Assembly (NCBI GenBank): GCA_003255025.1
Contig: QANY01008042.1
Span: forward strand, 248,001 to 312,000
Reading direction: 5' to 3'
Source of the DNA: Datisca glomerata
Lineage: Eukaryota > Streptophyta > Magnoliopsida > Cucurbitales > Datiscaceae
Length of the DNA: 64,000 nt
Position numbers and translations under genes: made by a program. This document shows, one piece after another, positions 11,301 to 24,596 of this stretch. The notes under the pieces were generated by a model. That model was not told the DNA's origin. It made no database searches and worked only from the letters and a program-made list of their open reading frames with translations. Position 1 is the first letter of the stretch, and the number at the start of each line of letters is the position of its first letter.

Positions 11301-12779
11301 GAGCAAGTAGTAAGATAGAGTTGTATAGGGATTTTCTCAAGCACATGGCTGAAAATCCTTGTACTGTACCGGGACTTTCCCCTTTATTTCTCTCATTTTT
11401 ATATTTGTTTTCTTTTAAAAAAATGAATTTAAAAATCTATGTACTCACCTCTGTGGGACAGGGAATAAGTTTCACGCAACGGCATAGCCCCTTAGTTGAT
11501 CAGAATCTCTCCGCTCAATTACATCTGAATGGATCCGATCAGATTTGATCCAATTATTTTATATTAAAATATTAATTTTAATTTTTTTATTAGATCTGAT
11601 CCGTTCAAATCTAGCTGAACAAACTAGATGAACTACTGGCTTTGTTGTTGAATGACAGAGAATCCAAATCTTTGGGATAGACGACCCTAGACTCGCGCTA
11701 CATTTCAAGGTTATTATTTGGCTCAACAATCTAGATTATGGATTTGCATCACTGATTAACCATATGTGATTTTCATTCGCCTTGTGCTGTTAAGATCTAA
11801 TTCGAGAGTCTAGATTGATTTTTTAAGAAAATCAATTAGTTTGCTTAATTTCTTTGTTTAAAACTATTTAGCTTATGTTGTTGATAGTTAAGTTGTTTCT
11901 TGCTTGTTGCTCTAAAGAGCTGTTGTACTGGATTTTTCCCATGTACTTATTTTTCTTGTTGGTAAATCAATCTACATTTAATGTTTTTTTATTGCAATTA
12001 TAAAACAAATTTCCTTATTGTTGTAAATTCATTTTTACTTTGAATTTTAGATGAGATGAAAGAATGACTGTGTTTATGTTACTCAGTGCTTGCACACTCA
12101 AGACATAAAATAGATACATGAATAATTAATAGGGTGGGTATCAAAATAATTAGAAGGCACACTTGTGTTCAACTTTATTAATCCCCAGACTTTTTGATAA
12201 GGTAAAAGAACTCTCTGTATGTGTTCGTTAATTTAAAATGCTAGTTTAATTCGATCTTTAAACTATCATTTGAAGATAAAAAGTATTGAAGAACGAGATG
12301 TAAGGAATATTTGGACCCAAAGAAACAGCAACAGAAACTTGTATGTTCATTCTGAATGGATACATCATATAAAAATGATGCCTAAGATATATACCTCTAT
12401 CTTTAATAAGGGTTAAGCACATATATTACAGGAAATTCATATTCTAAAACATATCCCAAAATGGTCAATTATATACAAAAGTAATCATGTATGTATAACT
12501 GTTGTCGCACTAGCTACTTAATAACAATTTCATTTTTTTTGTTAAAAGGAATGATTGTTTTCAATAGAATATTATGTATTCACGAATTCTCTTGATTAAG
12601 TTTGTTCTTGAGTAAATCTTCTTAGTCTTTATTGGCTTAGGGCTCATGGTTGTGTTTTTTTTTTCTCTGAACTGATTCATCTAATAAAGAATGAATCAGT
12701 ATTACTGTTTTATTGCACTATCTTTTATGGTAATAGGTCTACAAAAATATCTGAAAATATCAAATTTAGTAATATATTC
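11301..12779. other. non-coding stretch, nothing recognised
   Basis: AT-rich sequence with only short open frames. The 75-codon frame at 11321-11548 shows no domain. No RNA gene was recognised. Confidence 0.4.
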
Positions 12780-13680
12780 AATTCAACAAAAAGTTACACA
12801 TACAAATGGCATACCTCAAGTATTCAAAACTGCAAGAGATACAAAACCAGAGCTAAAACAATAAATGAGAGCACTGAACTAACCAACATTGAATTTAATA
12901 GCAACCAAGTAGACCACACCCTAACAACAATAACAATCAACCTATGCAAAACCCTTGACGACCTTAAATGCGACATCGAGTTGGCAACGACTCTCAACAA
13001 CCAGACACAACTTATCAGAGCTACACAAAACACCACCTAAAGAACAACGCACGATCGAGACCTACTCGTTAACCAACACTGCAAATTCAAACCAGAACCA
13101 CCCTCAGCAGTGGTTTAGTCGAGAGAGACAACGGAACTAGACATCATAGATGACTCGAACGTAGAAACTAAACTCAGAGTCAAGTCCCTCCACAAAGGAA
13201 AAATCATGACGGGATGGGAGATGAAACTTCAAAATGCCTCGCACACGGCAACAACAGAGGAGAGAATAACGACTGGGGACTGGTACCAAGCCAGATCTAA
13301 CTCCGAGAGGAGGCGGAAGGTCCCTACCCCAGCAAGCCCGCGACGACCACCAATAGAGAAGAACCAGCAACCTCCGACGCGGCACCAACTACTTAGATTC
13401 GTGGAGCTCGATCGCTGGACTTCAAAAACACCCATTTTTTTTTTTGCGAGATCTGTGGAGCACAATGTAGAAAACCATCTCTCAGCCATCTGGAGAAAAC
13501 CATCTCTCAGCCCCATCAAGAGCCTTGCGTTAAAAGAGACAAATAGAAGAAAAGAAAAGCAGATCCCAGCCTTAGAGCTCGTTGAAGCTCAAGGCTAGGC
13601 TTGAGCTCTACACTCACGGGAAGGGGCGGCGGATACTAGGGTTTCTAGACAGAGGTGAGACTCACTCTCTAGAAACATAT
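12780..13680 (-). mobile_element. possible LINE-like or retrosequence fragment, minus strand
   Basis: On the minus strand it opens with a leader-like AGAGAGTGAGTCTCACCTCT and CTAGAAACCCTAG and then runs through GC-rich overlapping frames (13519-13229 and 13388-13137) with no clear motif. A 13036-12824 frame is hydrophobic. A 25-bp segment with GAAAACCATCTCTCAGCC is duplicated at about 13470-13518. The look recalls the 5' part of a plant LINE, but no endonuclease or RT motif is present. Confidence 0.2.
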
Positions 13681-14833
13681 TTTAAGTTAATGAAGTATTT
13701 CATATTCATCATACATAAAACACATGAATATATATTTTAAACCATTTTTATTTGAATTTGTAAGCTTTTTAAGAAACGCTTAGGTATATGATTTTTGTAA
13801 AAGTGTCTTAAAATTATTCAAACAACAAATATGATCTAAGTTAGTATTTTTTATGTATTAAAGTGCGTTTAAGCATAATATTTCCAAATTTGTCGGATAT
13901 AACATGAAAAATGGTAGCAAAATGCTAGTAAATTTGTTGAGGACTATGCGTATGTGAACACGAGGAAGGAACAGTTGGCACATGAGCATGCGTGAGCGTA
14001 GCTAGTGACTGTTGCGTATAGAGAACTGTAGCCCAAAGACGTGCATGTGTTTGTCACGCATTCAACTTAAATTAGTTTTGCAGATACCTCCCCTCTCCAC
14101 ATGCCAAACACTTCCCTGTGTATGGCCTGGCCTGCCTTTCAGATAGACGTCATTTAACATTACGTTTTCCTCTGTTTTACGGTAACAAATTGATATCTTC
14201 CTAATATGGGAAATACAGAGGTCCTAACCATGTGATTTCCACATCAAATTGGTAAGACCATCAGTTTTGTTCACTAAACTGCACCTCTTGGTCATTAAGG
14301 ATTTATTCTAGCACTAAACTGGACACATGTTCATAATTAAGGAAAAAATTGCAAAAAGTAGAGTAACTTATTTAGTTATATAAATAACACATAGCAACTA
14401 GTTTAGTTGTATTAATTGCGACTGTGTTATTTATGTAACTATATATGTCAATTACTCTGAACATTTTTACAACCTTTTCTTGCTTCGGCCATTTCTGTCA
14501 ACCAGGATTCATTTTCAGCTATTTGTGTAGTTCTGCCTGTAATTAAATGGGACAATTTCTGTTGTATGCGAAGAGAATAGGAGCGATAGCAACTGCAAGA
14601 ACAGAACAAGGACCCGAGCTACAAAAATCGGCTTGAAATTTAAATACACGAAGTACCAAAATCCTAAATAAAAAGTTTGAGCCGAATTTTTCTTCACCTT
14701 TTCTCCCTTCTTCTTTGTCTCTTTCTTCTCTCCTTTCGTCCGTCTTTGTCTTCTCCCTTCGTCTTCTCTCCCTTATGCGCTTTCTTCCTTCATGGTCTAT
14801 TTTTTTCTGGTTTAGTGTGTTTTTTATTTTTGG
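13681..14833. other. non-coding stretch with a C/T-rich tract
   Basis: No gene seen. The CT-rich run at 14690-14800 looks like a leader, but the hydrophobic frame over it (14677-14958) crosses into the adjacent MITE and is not credible. Confidence 0.4.
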
Positions 14834-15219
14834 TAGAGGTGAGATTTTTTGTACCGTACTGGCCGAACCAAACTGAAAATGGTCAGTTCGGTCGGTTAGT
14901 CATATATACTCGGTTCGAGAAAACTAGAGAATCGAAGTTTCGGCTCAGCTCGGTTTGAAATTTTGGTGATTTTTTAATCGAACTAAATTGAAACAAAACA
15001 AAACTTTGACTTTAATACTATTTTTCAATAATATTCTTTGAACATAATTTTAAAAAATAATTTGTAATTAATAACGTCAGAGAACCGATATGAAACTCAC
15101 GGTTTGGTTATGTTCTTTTCACATGAACAGTTCGGTTTGGCATAAGGCCAAGCCATATGTTTTGGTTCGGTCTATTTTTTTCCCCAAATGACCGACTGAA
15201 CGGAACGATTACACCACTA
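14834..15219. mobile_element. hAT-type MITE of the GGTTCGG family, copy 1
   Basis: Degenerate terminal inverted repeats TAGAGGTG...CACCACTA enclose a non-coding 386-bp body rich in GGTTCGG and CCGAACC. The flanking 8-mers ATTTTTGG (14826-14833) and ATTTTTTG (15220-15227) are a probable degraded target duplication. The body resembles the copy at 53905. Confidence 0.7.
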
Positions 15220-16339
15220 ATTTTTTGTTTTCTTGATTTTGTGAATTTCTAATCCATTCGTTGTATGTTTTTTTGTGGTTTGATTTCTGGGATTGCAACG
15301 AGAGAGTTAAAGAAGAGAATGAGGAGATGAGTTTGAGTGTGGGAAGAGGTTGATACTGGTGATATTTCTTCATGATGTATGATTATAACATGTGCATATA
15401 AAAATATAATACGATATATTCAAATATATTATGGTATATTAATATTTTACCATACTATACCCTATGTGGTATATTAAAATATACTATGATATATAAAAAT
15501 ATACGATAATATATAAATATACACCATGGCATTTTTATATTCTATAGTACACCTGTACATAAAAAATTTTCAACTTTATAAAAAGAAATTTTAGTTAAAA
15601 AACTGATTTTTTAAAAATGTATTATTTTCCGAAATGAAAAAAAGAGTTAAATATGTGAAGAATAGGCTTATGCGGCCCACATTTTAGAGCTCTGTTTGGA
15701 CTCCCTAAATATTGGTAGCTATGCCTAGTGGCATATATATTCCATACAACATCCACCGATATTCTAAGTCAAGGTAAATTCTATAAACAGAGGCGTATAA
15801 AACTAAGGGTGAACATAAAAAATATACTATTTTTAAGAAAAAATAAATAAAAAAGTAGTAAAAAATGAAACAAAAATAATAAATAGCCACCCAAATTAAA
15901 AAATAACTAAAATGCTGCGTAAAAAACCGTCCCCCACGCGCACCAGTGAAATTTTGAATTTTTGTCCACAAAGTTTATATAATATGTACTACAAAAGTTA
16001 CACATGTATATATATGTTTACTGTATATAGTATATAAACTACCAGCTGGTGCGCGTGACACGATTTGTTTCTTCTAGTCTGCTTTCTTTTATATATTTTT
16101 TTATACTTGTGACCATTTTTTAGAAGTTAACTATTTATTAGCATTACTAATAAAACTAATGCCTGATTATATATAACTCTTAAATCATTTATGCGAAAAA
16201 ACAAAGAAAAATTCATTCTTAAATGATACGCCGGTTCGATGAAGATTAAATGTATCGTCAAACAGTGTCATACTAATTGTTATTGTGTCAAAATATGAAT
16301 TTTGTGAAAAATTGAGATAGTATGATGCAAACTCACAAG
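15220..16339. other. AT-rich non-coding stretch
   Basis: It contains irregular repeats of ATATACTATGGTATAT type at 15370-15560. A 12-bp inverted pair, CACGCGCACCAG near 15935 and CTGGTGCGCGTG near 16045, stands in otherwise AT-rich sequence. No gene seen. Confidence 0.4.
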
Positions 16340-17191
16340 CTATTTGGCATGGATAGAAAGCCTAACAAACTCTACAAACTCATTTTATCAAGATCATCGC
16401 AATAATTTGTTTACCAGAAAGTGCATTGTGATCCGGTTCGTGCATGCAAGAATGCTTTCAGAAATTTTAAATGATTTAAGGTGTTGGAGAGTTTTACCTT
16501 CGATTCGGAGAAAAATCTGCCTAATGATCGCAGGTGTTCAGTCATTCCCAGATCTTTTCGCTCGAAGTATGAGCCTTTTACAACTTTCAGAAGTAATTTG
16601 GTGAACTTTAGGGTTCCTGAAAGCACAATTTCAGAAAACACAGTTTCTTCTGCCTCCATAGCTCCGTTCGCTCCCAACTTTCTCATCTCAAGCATTTTTC
16701 ATTCCAGCAACTTTTCTACTACACGTTTTGCCATTGGCTCTGCAAGTCCGTTCTCATCTCCAACTCCTTTTCCTTTGTCACGTGAAGTGATTTCCGTCCT
16801 TCATGACGAGCGTTGTGGCTAGCTATCGGCTTCGATTGTTGGTGTCTGTTCTCTCTCTTCCTCGTTCTGGTTTTTTGCTTCCCGTTCCCGCACCACAGTC
16901 CTTTGGCTCCCTTTTGCTCTGGTCTCCATTATCTCCCATTGCAATGTAGGGATCCAGTCCTGCACGGTCTGCCATGTGTTCTCTAGCGCTTCACTGTTAC
17001 GACTTCCCATACCTTGCATCCCAATCAAAATGGTCTAGATCATATCGTGCACTCCCATCGACTGTGCGGGCTAATCTGGGGGGTTGAGGACTGTGTTAGT
17101 GTCGTTTCTCATTTCCCGTACAACATGCGATCTAGCAACTTTGGGTATAACCCTCAAGTGGAACTCTCATCCCTCAATGAAAGCACCAAAA
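16340..17191 (-). pseudogene. gag-leader remnant of an LTR retrotransposon
   Basis: On the minus strand this directly follows an LTR end. It begins with a primer-binding-type stretch (TTTTGGTGCTTTCATTGAG) and continues into frames 17028-16819 (69 codons, METRAKGSQRTVVRER) and 16695-16411. These have the composition of the N-terminal part of Ty3/gypsy gag proteins. No capsid zinc knuckle, protease or RT is present, so only the first about 0.8 kb of the internal region survives. Confidence 0.5.
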
Positions 17192-17637
17192 TGTAAGGAA
17201 AAATTTCATCACTCAAAAAATAAAATGAACAATAAAAGTGAGAGAATTCTCAAGAATATTTGAGCAATTGCTCGATTTATGTTGAATGCTTGAGTTTACA
17301 ATTGACCTCTATTTATAGGCTCTCCACTAGTTACAAAGTTCAACGATATCCCTTAAAATATAGAGAATAAATAAAATATTCTTCCAAGATAGAGCTGATC
17401 ATATTAGATTTAATTCATCTATACTAACAACTAATTAAGCTTAGCTTATCTATACCAATGACTGATCAAGCTTGAACCGTCTTATGGTATACGGTGAGAT
17501 CGACAGTTTAGATTGACTTTTCCCGTTTTGCCATGGTGGCAGTCCACATGCCCTTTTCTGGTTGGTCATATCCCGCTTACGTGACTGCACAAAGATTTAT
17601 ACCTATTAAAAAATGCCATAGATAGATTGGACCAACA
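17192..17637 (-). mobile_element. 5' LTR of a truncated retrotransposon
   Basis: A 446-bp LTR on the minus strand, starting TGTTGGTCC and ending CCTTACA (TG...CA). It has a good TATA box (CTATAAATAGAGG, about 17300-17312) and a primer-binding-type sequence immediately after it. The matching 3' LTR was not found in the window, so no target duplication can be tested. Confidence 0.7.
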
Positions 17638-18009
17638 TTTTGGTCAGTCTAATATAAGGAGAAAATCTCTAGTAGTACATCTGGAGAACAATACTCTCGA
17701 CACCATTTAATATCACGGTTATAACTTTTAAAATTTGAAAAATTATTAATCTGTCATCCAACAATATAATATAGACGTAAGTAAATAATTTTCAGTAAAT
17801 CACTACCGGAAGCTTTTACCAAATGCAAAAGGATGTTGCTCACTTGAACGACATATCGACCGAAAGGAAGCATGATGACACAAGTCACATGATAGGATAA
17901 TTTTATCATTCCGTGAATTTTTTTCACGGCATGGATGTTGGGCTATTGTGGCCCTTAGATTGCATTTGGAGCAATATGGGCCACACAAAATCCAGCATGT
18001 AACAGTTTT

Positions 18010-18690
18010 TTAAGTTTTGTTTGGGGTTCATCAAATACGTACTAGGGTTCACCAAATACGTAGTGAGATTCACCAATTACATAGTGGGATTAACCAAATA
18101 TGTACAAAAGAATAATTCTTGGTGGGGTTCACAATTACGTAGTGGGGTTCACCAAATACGTACAAAATAATAATTCTTGGAGGGGTTCACCAAATACGTA
18201 CTGGAGTTCACCAATTATTTACTGAGGTTCACTAATTACGTAGTGAGGTTCATAAAATACATATAAAAATAATAATTATTAGAGGGGTTCACAATTACGT
18301 ACAAAAGAATAATTTTTGGAGGGGTTCACCAGTTACGTAGTCGAGTTCACCAAACACATACAAAATAATAATTCTCGAAGGGTTCACCATATACGTACTG
18401 GAGTTCACTAATTATATACTGGGGTTCACCAATTACGTAGTAGGGTTCATCAAATACGTACAAAATAATAATTCTTGGAGGAGTTCACCAATTACGTAGT
18501 GGGGTTCACCAATTACGTATTGAGATTCATTAAATACGTACAAAATAATAAATCTTGGAGAGATTCACCAAATACGTATTGGGTTTCACTAATTACGTAC
18601 TGAGGTTCACCCAATTTTTTTTTAAAATTTTGGTGAACCCCTAAAGAATTTGTTGTACACCACTACATATTTGGTGAACCCTTAAAACCT
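18010..18690. repeat. short-unit tandem array, GGTTCACCAAATACGTAG motif
   Basis: About 25 degenerate copies of a roughly 22-bp motif GGGGTTCACCAA(A/T)TACGTAGT. At irregular intervals they are interrupted by ACAAAATAATAATTCTTGGA (for example near 18105, 18163, 18361, 18463, 18542). At the right edge (18632-18685) the motif appears inverted as TTGGTGAACCC. No coding sequence. Confidence 0.85.
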
Positions 18691-18910
18691 AATCGCCATA
18701 CCTAATAGGCGAATCGCCTATTTTTAGGCCCTAAACATAATCCTGAAGGTGCTAATCGCATCCTCAAAGCCAAACGCTAGATTGATGCCTCCAATCGCCT
18801 GTTTCAGTCCCCAAACGCCATGTTCTAATAGGCGATTGCATGTTTCCCTCCCAATCGTCACTTTTTTACTCCTAATCGCCATTTATATGGCTCTAATCGC
18901 CATTCATCAC
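18691..18910. repeat. irregular AATCGCC-motif repeat cluster
   Basis: The heptamer AATCGCC and its near-variants (GGCGATT, GGCGAATCGCC, AAACGCC) recur about ten times in 220 bp in both orientations. The cluster sits between the array above and the putative promoter of the PMD gene. Confidence 0.7.
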
Positions 18911-19987
18911 ATTTTTCTTTAAAATTGATATTTTTGTAATCATTTACCGTACATTGAAAAAAGCATTGATAAAAATAGAAAAAAATGGTTATTTCAATGC
19001 AAACATTCATGATACTCACTTACTATGTGAGATTAGATTTGATTAATTAAGGATTCCCAAAACAATTGAACACTTAATCATAAACTCGATAAAAGGTGTC
19101 ATTGATAATGTTGTTGTGTTTTTGTGACAAGTATCGAGCGAGACAAGTTTTCACCAAATATAATTATATGTCGTGATATTATGATAGTCGGTAAATCTTA
19201 TTTATCAGTTTGACGAACATGTATAACCCTTAAGGTCGGATTCTACTATTAAATCGAGCATATCCGTTAAAAGTTTTAAATTAACTATTAAAATCTGAAA
19301 TTTACCCTTTTATTTTATAATAATAACCCCATAATTTTTGGAAAATAACCTCTTACGTTTAAATTAATTTTTCCTTTAAAATTAATTTTCAAATCTAACC
19401 TTATTTCTTATCAAAATTAACCCCAACATTAAAAACCCCTTCCCCTTATTCTTAAAAAATTGATACCCACCCTTCCCCCTCTCTCTCAACACTTCATTTC
19501 TCTCAACTCAAACCCTATTCTCCTTCTTTTTCATCTCCATCTTCATCTCTCTCTTCATAGCACGAAATCCATCAAAACTGATCCAAATTCGTTGCAACTC
19601 ACGAGCCAAACCTGAAATCTATCATTGAACACATCCCTTGCAATACATGGGTCAAAACCCGTGCCAAATCCCTCCAGCCAATACATGGGTTAAAACTCGT
19701 GCCAAATCCCTCCAGCTCGCGACCCCAAATCCCATATCCTTCTAATATTATATTTTCACCAAATAATGGTTAGAGGAAAGCATAAAGTTATAAAGGGAAC
19801 AATGAGTGTAACGACACAACCAAGTTCGAGCTTCAGCGTCTCGAAAGGGTCGTACGATGCCACCAGTTATGGGGTGAAAAGATTTCATCAAAGAATCAAA
19901 ATCTTAGTAGGCTTATTCTTCATATTGCTCCAACGGAACTTATATCTCACCCAAGCAAACAAGTGTGTTTTTCTTTTAAGATTTTGA

Positions 19988-20384
19988 ATTTTATGTATTA
20001 TATTGTTAAAACACCTAATATATACTTGATTCGTTCTGCAAATTGGGTGTTTTTTATGTGATGATTATAGAAATGTATGGTTGTTGGTAGAAACATTTGT
20101 CTTGGATGGAAAACTAGTATTTTCATGAGCGCCCGTAATGTGTTCGATGAAATATCATAATGAATTATATGGAGTATTTTTTTCATTATCCATAAGGTGT
20201 TTGATAAAATTTCATATTGAGGTTTATACTATATTTATATGAATGCCCGTAACATGTTCGATCAAATGCTATGTCCCATCTAAGGATAAAATTTAAGTTA
20301 TTTTAACAAACAATTTGCTTGTTATGTGTTATATTGTTAAAACACCAAATAGATACTTGAATCATTTTGAAAACTGAGTGTTTT
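19988..20384. repeat. about 330-bp tandem duplication in PMD intron 1, split by the gypsy element
   Basis: The first unit starts near 19993 (TGTATTATATTGTTAAAACACC). The second starts near 20326 and continues, after the gypsy insertion, at 25813 onward (TTTAGAAATGTATGATCATTGG against TATAGAAATGTATGGTTGTTGG at about 20066). Unit 1 therefore shows what the empty insertion site looked like. Confidence 0.75.
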
Positions 20385-22890
20385 TGTGACCCCAATCCCC
20401 GAGGGTTAAACATACGTATAATTTCACAATTTTAAAATCTCCAATTCGAAACAAACCCTAATTTTGAGAAAATTCTCAAATTGAAAATTACCAATTTACC
20501 CATGATGGAAAATCCCTGACCTTAAATAGCAGAAGCATTAAACTTATTCATGCTCGAAATCTTAATCATAAAATAGCGGAAGAGATAAAGTGTCTTAAAT
20601 GCATAATTAATAAAACCTCGAAGAACCGAATTAAATTTTGAAACAAAGTCAAATCTTGAAATCCTTAATTCATGAAACTTTCACTTATCATAATTAATAG
20701 AAAATCATAAAGTAAAATAAACAACTTGGATAACAAAGTGTAACAGAAAATATTTTCCTAATTTTTAAATCAAATCATAAACTGAACACATAAATTCTTC
20801 TGATCTAACAGGTTATGGCAGTCTCCCACTCATGCTACTCGCCATCACCACCTGCATCATAAATAACTGTGGGGGAATGAGTATTTAAAAATACTCAGTA
20901 AGCAAACTCACATAATAACATGCATCCACATGTCATAAATGCAATTATGACATAACATAAATGAACTTGACATATAACATAAATGAAATAAAGTGACGTA
21001 CTTGATCATGACATAACATAACTAAACTTGACATATAACATAAATGGAATAAAGTAACGTACTTGATCATGACATGACTTAACATAGCACTCAGATAACA
21101 CGTGTCTCAAACAGAATCATTTAACAATCTTAATCATATATTGGCTTGTCATATCATCTAGTTAACAACCTAATCAGAACTGATCACACGTTAACTGAAA
21201 CACATCATGATGAATTGGGTGACGAAACATATGGCACACATCGGGCGACGAAACAGATGACACTCATTGGGTGACAGAACAGATGGCACTCATAGACGAC
21301 GAAAAATGTGAACATATGACACCTCATGAGTGATGGAAAATGTTTACAGGTGACACCCAATAAATGACCAAAACATGAACAGATGACACCCTATATGTGA
21401 CGAAAGTGTGAACAGATGACACCCCATTCGTTTAACAGAACATAACGTGAACAATCCTGATTTCTTGTTAACTAAAGGTCATGCTTAAGTTCATATTTTA
21501 CTTATTTACCACTTGAATGAATTGACCTTATAACTTGCATAATCCAACGTATGACAATAATTAATCATATAATGCATACTGATACATATAACACAATCAA
21601 ACATGATAACATACTAAAGTAAAATCAGTCACACTCAGACATTATCTCATGATAATTACATTAATAACTGAACATTAATCAATTACCAAAGTGTTAACCA
21701 AGTAGAATAATTATTGAAAAATGTTTAACAAATAATAAATACATGATACGATTATAATATCAGAATCATATCATTATATAAGTCAATTTACATAAACATA
21801 TATATGAATGTAACATGCTGATAGACAATTAAAGCTGATGAGAATAACACATATTACATTTATCACACGTGAGTCACATTACAATGTAAATTCACTTGCA
21901 CAAGGATATACATTTTTATCACACATGAGTCACATTACGATATAAATTTACTTACACAAAGCATATACATTTATAACAACGGGAGTCACACCATTATATA
22001 AGCCCACTTACCTGAAGTAGAAGAATGAATTAAACAATTAATGACTAGAAATCCAAAAAAATATAATCACTAAATTGTGTGGAAGTAAAACAATATAAAC
22101 ACATTTTTAATATCCTAAAATAGAAAATATAGATTTAATTAAAACAGTGCAAAACGGTCAGAACGAGGTCCGAAAACAATATATCGAGTCCAGAGTCAAA
22201 AGATAAAGCTTCGGGTCAAATGGTTCAGACTAGGCTGGTTCGGACCAGTCCGGTTCAATTTTATCTGATAGACCTGTTCAGACCGGCCCGAGTAAGCTGA
22301 ACCGGTTTGGTTCGTAATGAACCGGTTCAGAACAGACCAACTGGGTGCAAGACCCAGTTACAGAATAGAAAACACGAGAAAACAGGGGGGAAGAGAGAGA
22401 GAAAATGAGAAGAAGAGAGAAACAAAGAGGAGAAGAAAAACAGTGAGGGGATCTGAGAGGGGAAGAGAGAGAGATAGAGGGATGTAGAGAGAAGCAGAGA
22501 AAGACAGATAAAGAGAGAGAAGCAGAGAAAGACAGATAGAGAGAGAGAGAGAAACAGAGGGCGAGAGAAAGGGAAATAGAGGGAATGGGAAAGGGGGCCT
22601 CAGTGATAAACCACCAGTGATGGCAGAAGCAAAGGGAGAGAGAGAGAGGGAGAGAGAGAGAGAGAAGAAGGATGCAGAGAGAGAAAACGAGAGAGAGAGA
22701 ACAAGAAGGAAAAAGAAACAGAGAGGGGAAGGAAAACAAAATAGTGAGGGAATGAAGAAAGAACAAGGGGATAGATGAGAGAGAAAAATGGAGGGAGGGA
22801 GGGACAACAACAAATGGTTATAGAGAAGCAGTGGAAAAGTGAAGAGAAAAACAGAGAGGGGAAGAAACAGGGAGAGGAAGACAAAGCAAG

Positions 22891-22933
<43 letters not shown>

Positions 22934-23405
22934 AAAATGGAGAGAGAAAGAGATTAAAGAAAGAAATCAAGAAGGAAAGAGAAGAAGATTACCCAAATTC
23001 AATTAGAGAGAGACCAGCGAAGGAGAAGAGTTGCTAGCCTGCAGATGGCTGCAAGGGGGAGGAGAGGCTGCAAGGGGGAGGAGAGAGCTGGGAGAGAAGA
23101 GGTTGTTTTGGAATATATATAATAGGTTAAATGTTGGTTTAGGGTGTATAAGCATGTAGTGTGAGTGATTTTCAATTGAGGGTTGAGATTGCCTAATCAA
23201 TGATAAAATAGAGGTAGGGTAATACTAGGGTATACATAAGCATACGGTGTGAGTGAACTAAAATTTTATAATATAAATTAAAATTCTTTAAAATTATTTT
23301 ACCAAAATTACAAATAATTACTTTTTAAAATCAAATTTTAAATTCACTTTATCTTTTAAATCAATTTTACAAAAATGCTCATTTACGAAGTGTCGGGATA
23401 TTACA
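20385..23405 (-). repeat. 3' LTR of the gypsy element, full length (3.0 kb)
   Basis: It runs from TGTAATATCCCGACA (upper end 23405) to the lower end at 20385. It has a TATA-like TATTATATATATTCC on the minus strand near 23112-23126, then a long CT-rich leader. Near 21200-21430 it has tandem GACGAAACAGATGGCACTCAT-like repeats. A consensus splice donor (CTTCAG|GTAAGT, intron side from 22011 downward) and an acceptor (TTTATGATGCAG|GTGGTG at about 20852) could define a leader intron. Confidence 0.85.
22380..23000. repeat. long GA/CT-rich low-complexity tract inside the LTR
   Basis: About 600 bp of GAGAGA, GGGAGAG and AGAAGAG sequence, including a pure (GA)n near 22895-22932. On the minus strand it is CT-rich and lies directly downstream of the LTR TATA box, so it forms the RNA leader. 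The Ser/Leu/Phe-rich open frames over it are translations of the repeat. Confidence 0.9.
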
Positions 23406-23420
23406 TTCTCCCCTCCTTAA
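23406..23420 (-). other. polypurine tract of the gypsy element
   Basis: On the minus strand AAGGAGGGGAGAA sits immediately upstream of the 3' LTR start. This is the expected plus-strand primer of an LTR retrotransposon. Confidence 0.8.
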
Positions 23421-23599
23421 AATCTTTTGTCCTCGAAAGGAAGATGCCAACTTTTTAAAACACTAGAAATAACAAAAAAGAATCCAAAACTCAATCAACG
23501 GTAAAACACAAAACACAAATGAACAAAACAAAATCAATGATCAATCAATGAGAAGATTGAATGCCCAAAAGCAAAAAGCATACCAATAAAAACTGCAGT

Positions 23600-24596
23600 T
23601 TAATCGCCCGCTTCATGATGTGTCAAAATGAATGCCTTTCCTTTATTCATGTTGATTGTTGTGCTATCGTCCTGACCTTGTTTGTTCAACGGACAATTCT
23701 TGAGATAATGTCTAGTTTTCCCACACTTAAAGCAAGCATTAATCTTTCGATAACACTTTCCGACGTGGCTTTTGTTACAAGTGACGTAAACAGTATGAGA
23801 ATCTCTAACTTGTTTCTTTGCATCTCGTTGTTCAAAATGGTCGTCATGAAGCTTCCTTTTTCTCTTGCGACGAGCGATCATTCTGTGGCAGCTCTCTTGT
23901 TGGAAGTTTCTGTTCCATCAACAATGCTGCTTCAACCACCACCGAATAAGTGGTATGCTTGTGGAGTGACACAGAACCCTTTATCTCTAGACGAAGTCCC
24001 CTTTAGAACGTGTGGGCCTTCTTGATCTCATTATCAACATAATGCGTGGCGTAGCGAGATAATTCCTCGAACTTCCTCTCATAATCAGCAACAGTCCTAT
24101 TACCTTGCACCAGTCTAAGAAATCTGGCCTCCTTGCTCGCTCTGACGGTGATCGAAAAATACTTCTCAGAAAACAGCTCCTTAAACCGATCCCAAGTCAC
24201 CGGATTATGCTCAACATCATTAGCTCTCTGTCTGAGCTCCCACCATTTTTGAGCTTCCCGCGCCAGCATAAAAGTTGCACAAACAACCTTTTGAATTTCA
24301 GAACACATCATAAACTGGAAGATCTGTTCCAATCTCGCAATCCAATCGTCAGCTAACAATGGATCGGACGAAAGACCGTCAAATTCAGGCGGGTTCAGCC
24401 TCCTGAAGGTGTGGATCAGCTGCACGTTGACCGTTGTCATCTGTTGCAGTTGATGTAGTTGAGTTGGGTGAGTCATCGCTGTCTGCCTCAACAACTCCAA
24501 AAATTCTTGAAACAATTCGATCAGGGTTCGCAACAGGATCAACCAGTGCATGATTGTTGTTTCTCGTAGGGGAGCAATTACTCTACTACCCACCAA
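23600..24596 (-). pseudogene. gypsy gag polyprotein remnant
   Basis: Retrotransposon capsid/nucleocapsid. The upstream frame (24596-24003, 197 codons) has the retrotransposon gag core: RLNPPEFDG, DDWIARLEQIFQFM, KVVCATFMLAREAQKWWEL, TWDRFKELFSEKYF and DYERKFEELSRYA. The second frame (23881-23600) supplies a CCHC zinc knuckle, CFKCGKTRHYLKNC, in which the usual GH appears as RH. The two are separated by a stop and frame change at about 23880-24010. No pol follows. It lies between the primer site and the purine tract. Confidence 0.85.

Noticed and set aside
13206..13598. 130-codon plus-strand frame
   Set aside because: No recognisable domain; the overlapping minus-strand frames are equally open, which points to GC-rich non-coding or LINE-like sequence.
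13900..14160. Possible microRNA precursor (sequence near 14120 loosely recalls a miR160-like string)
   Set aside because: The match is not in order and no complementary arm was found nearby.
15935..16056. 12-bp inverted pair CACGCGCACCAG/CTGGTGCGCGTG as a transposon terminus
   Set aside because: No flanking target duplication and no similarity beyond the 12 bp.
22278..22884. Three long overlapping open frames rich in Ser, Leu and Phe on the minus strand
   Set aside because: They are translations of the GA/CT low-complexity leader inside the gypsy LTR and are open in several frames because of the repeat.
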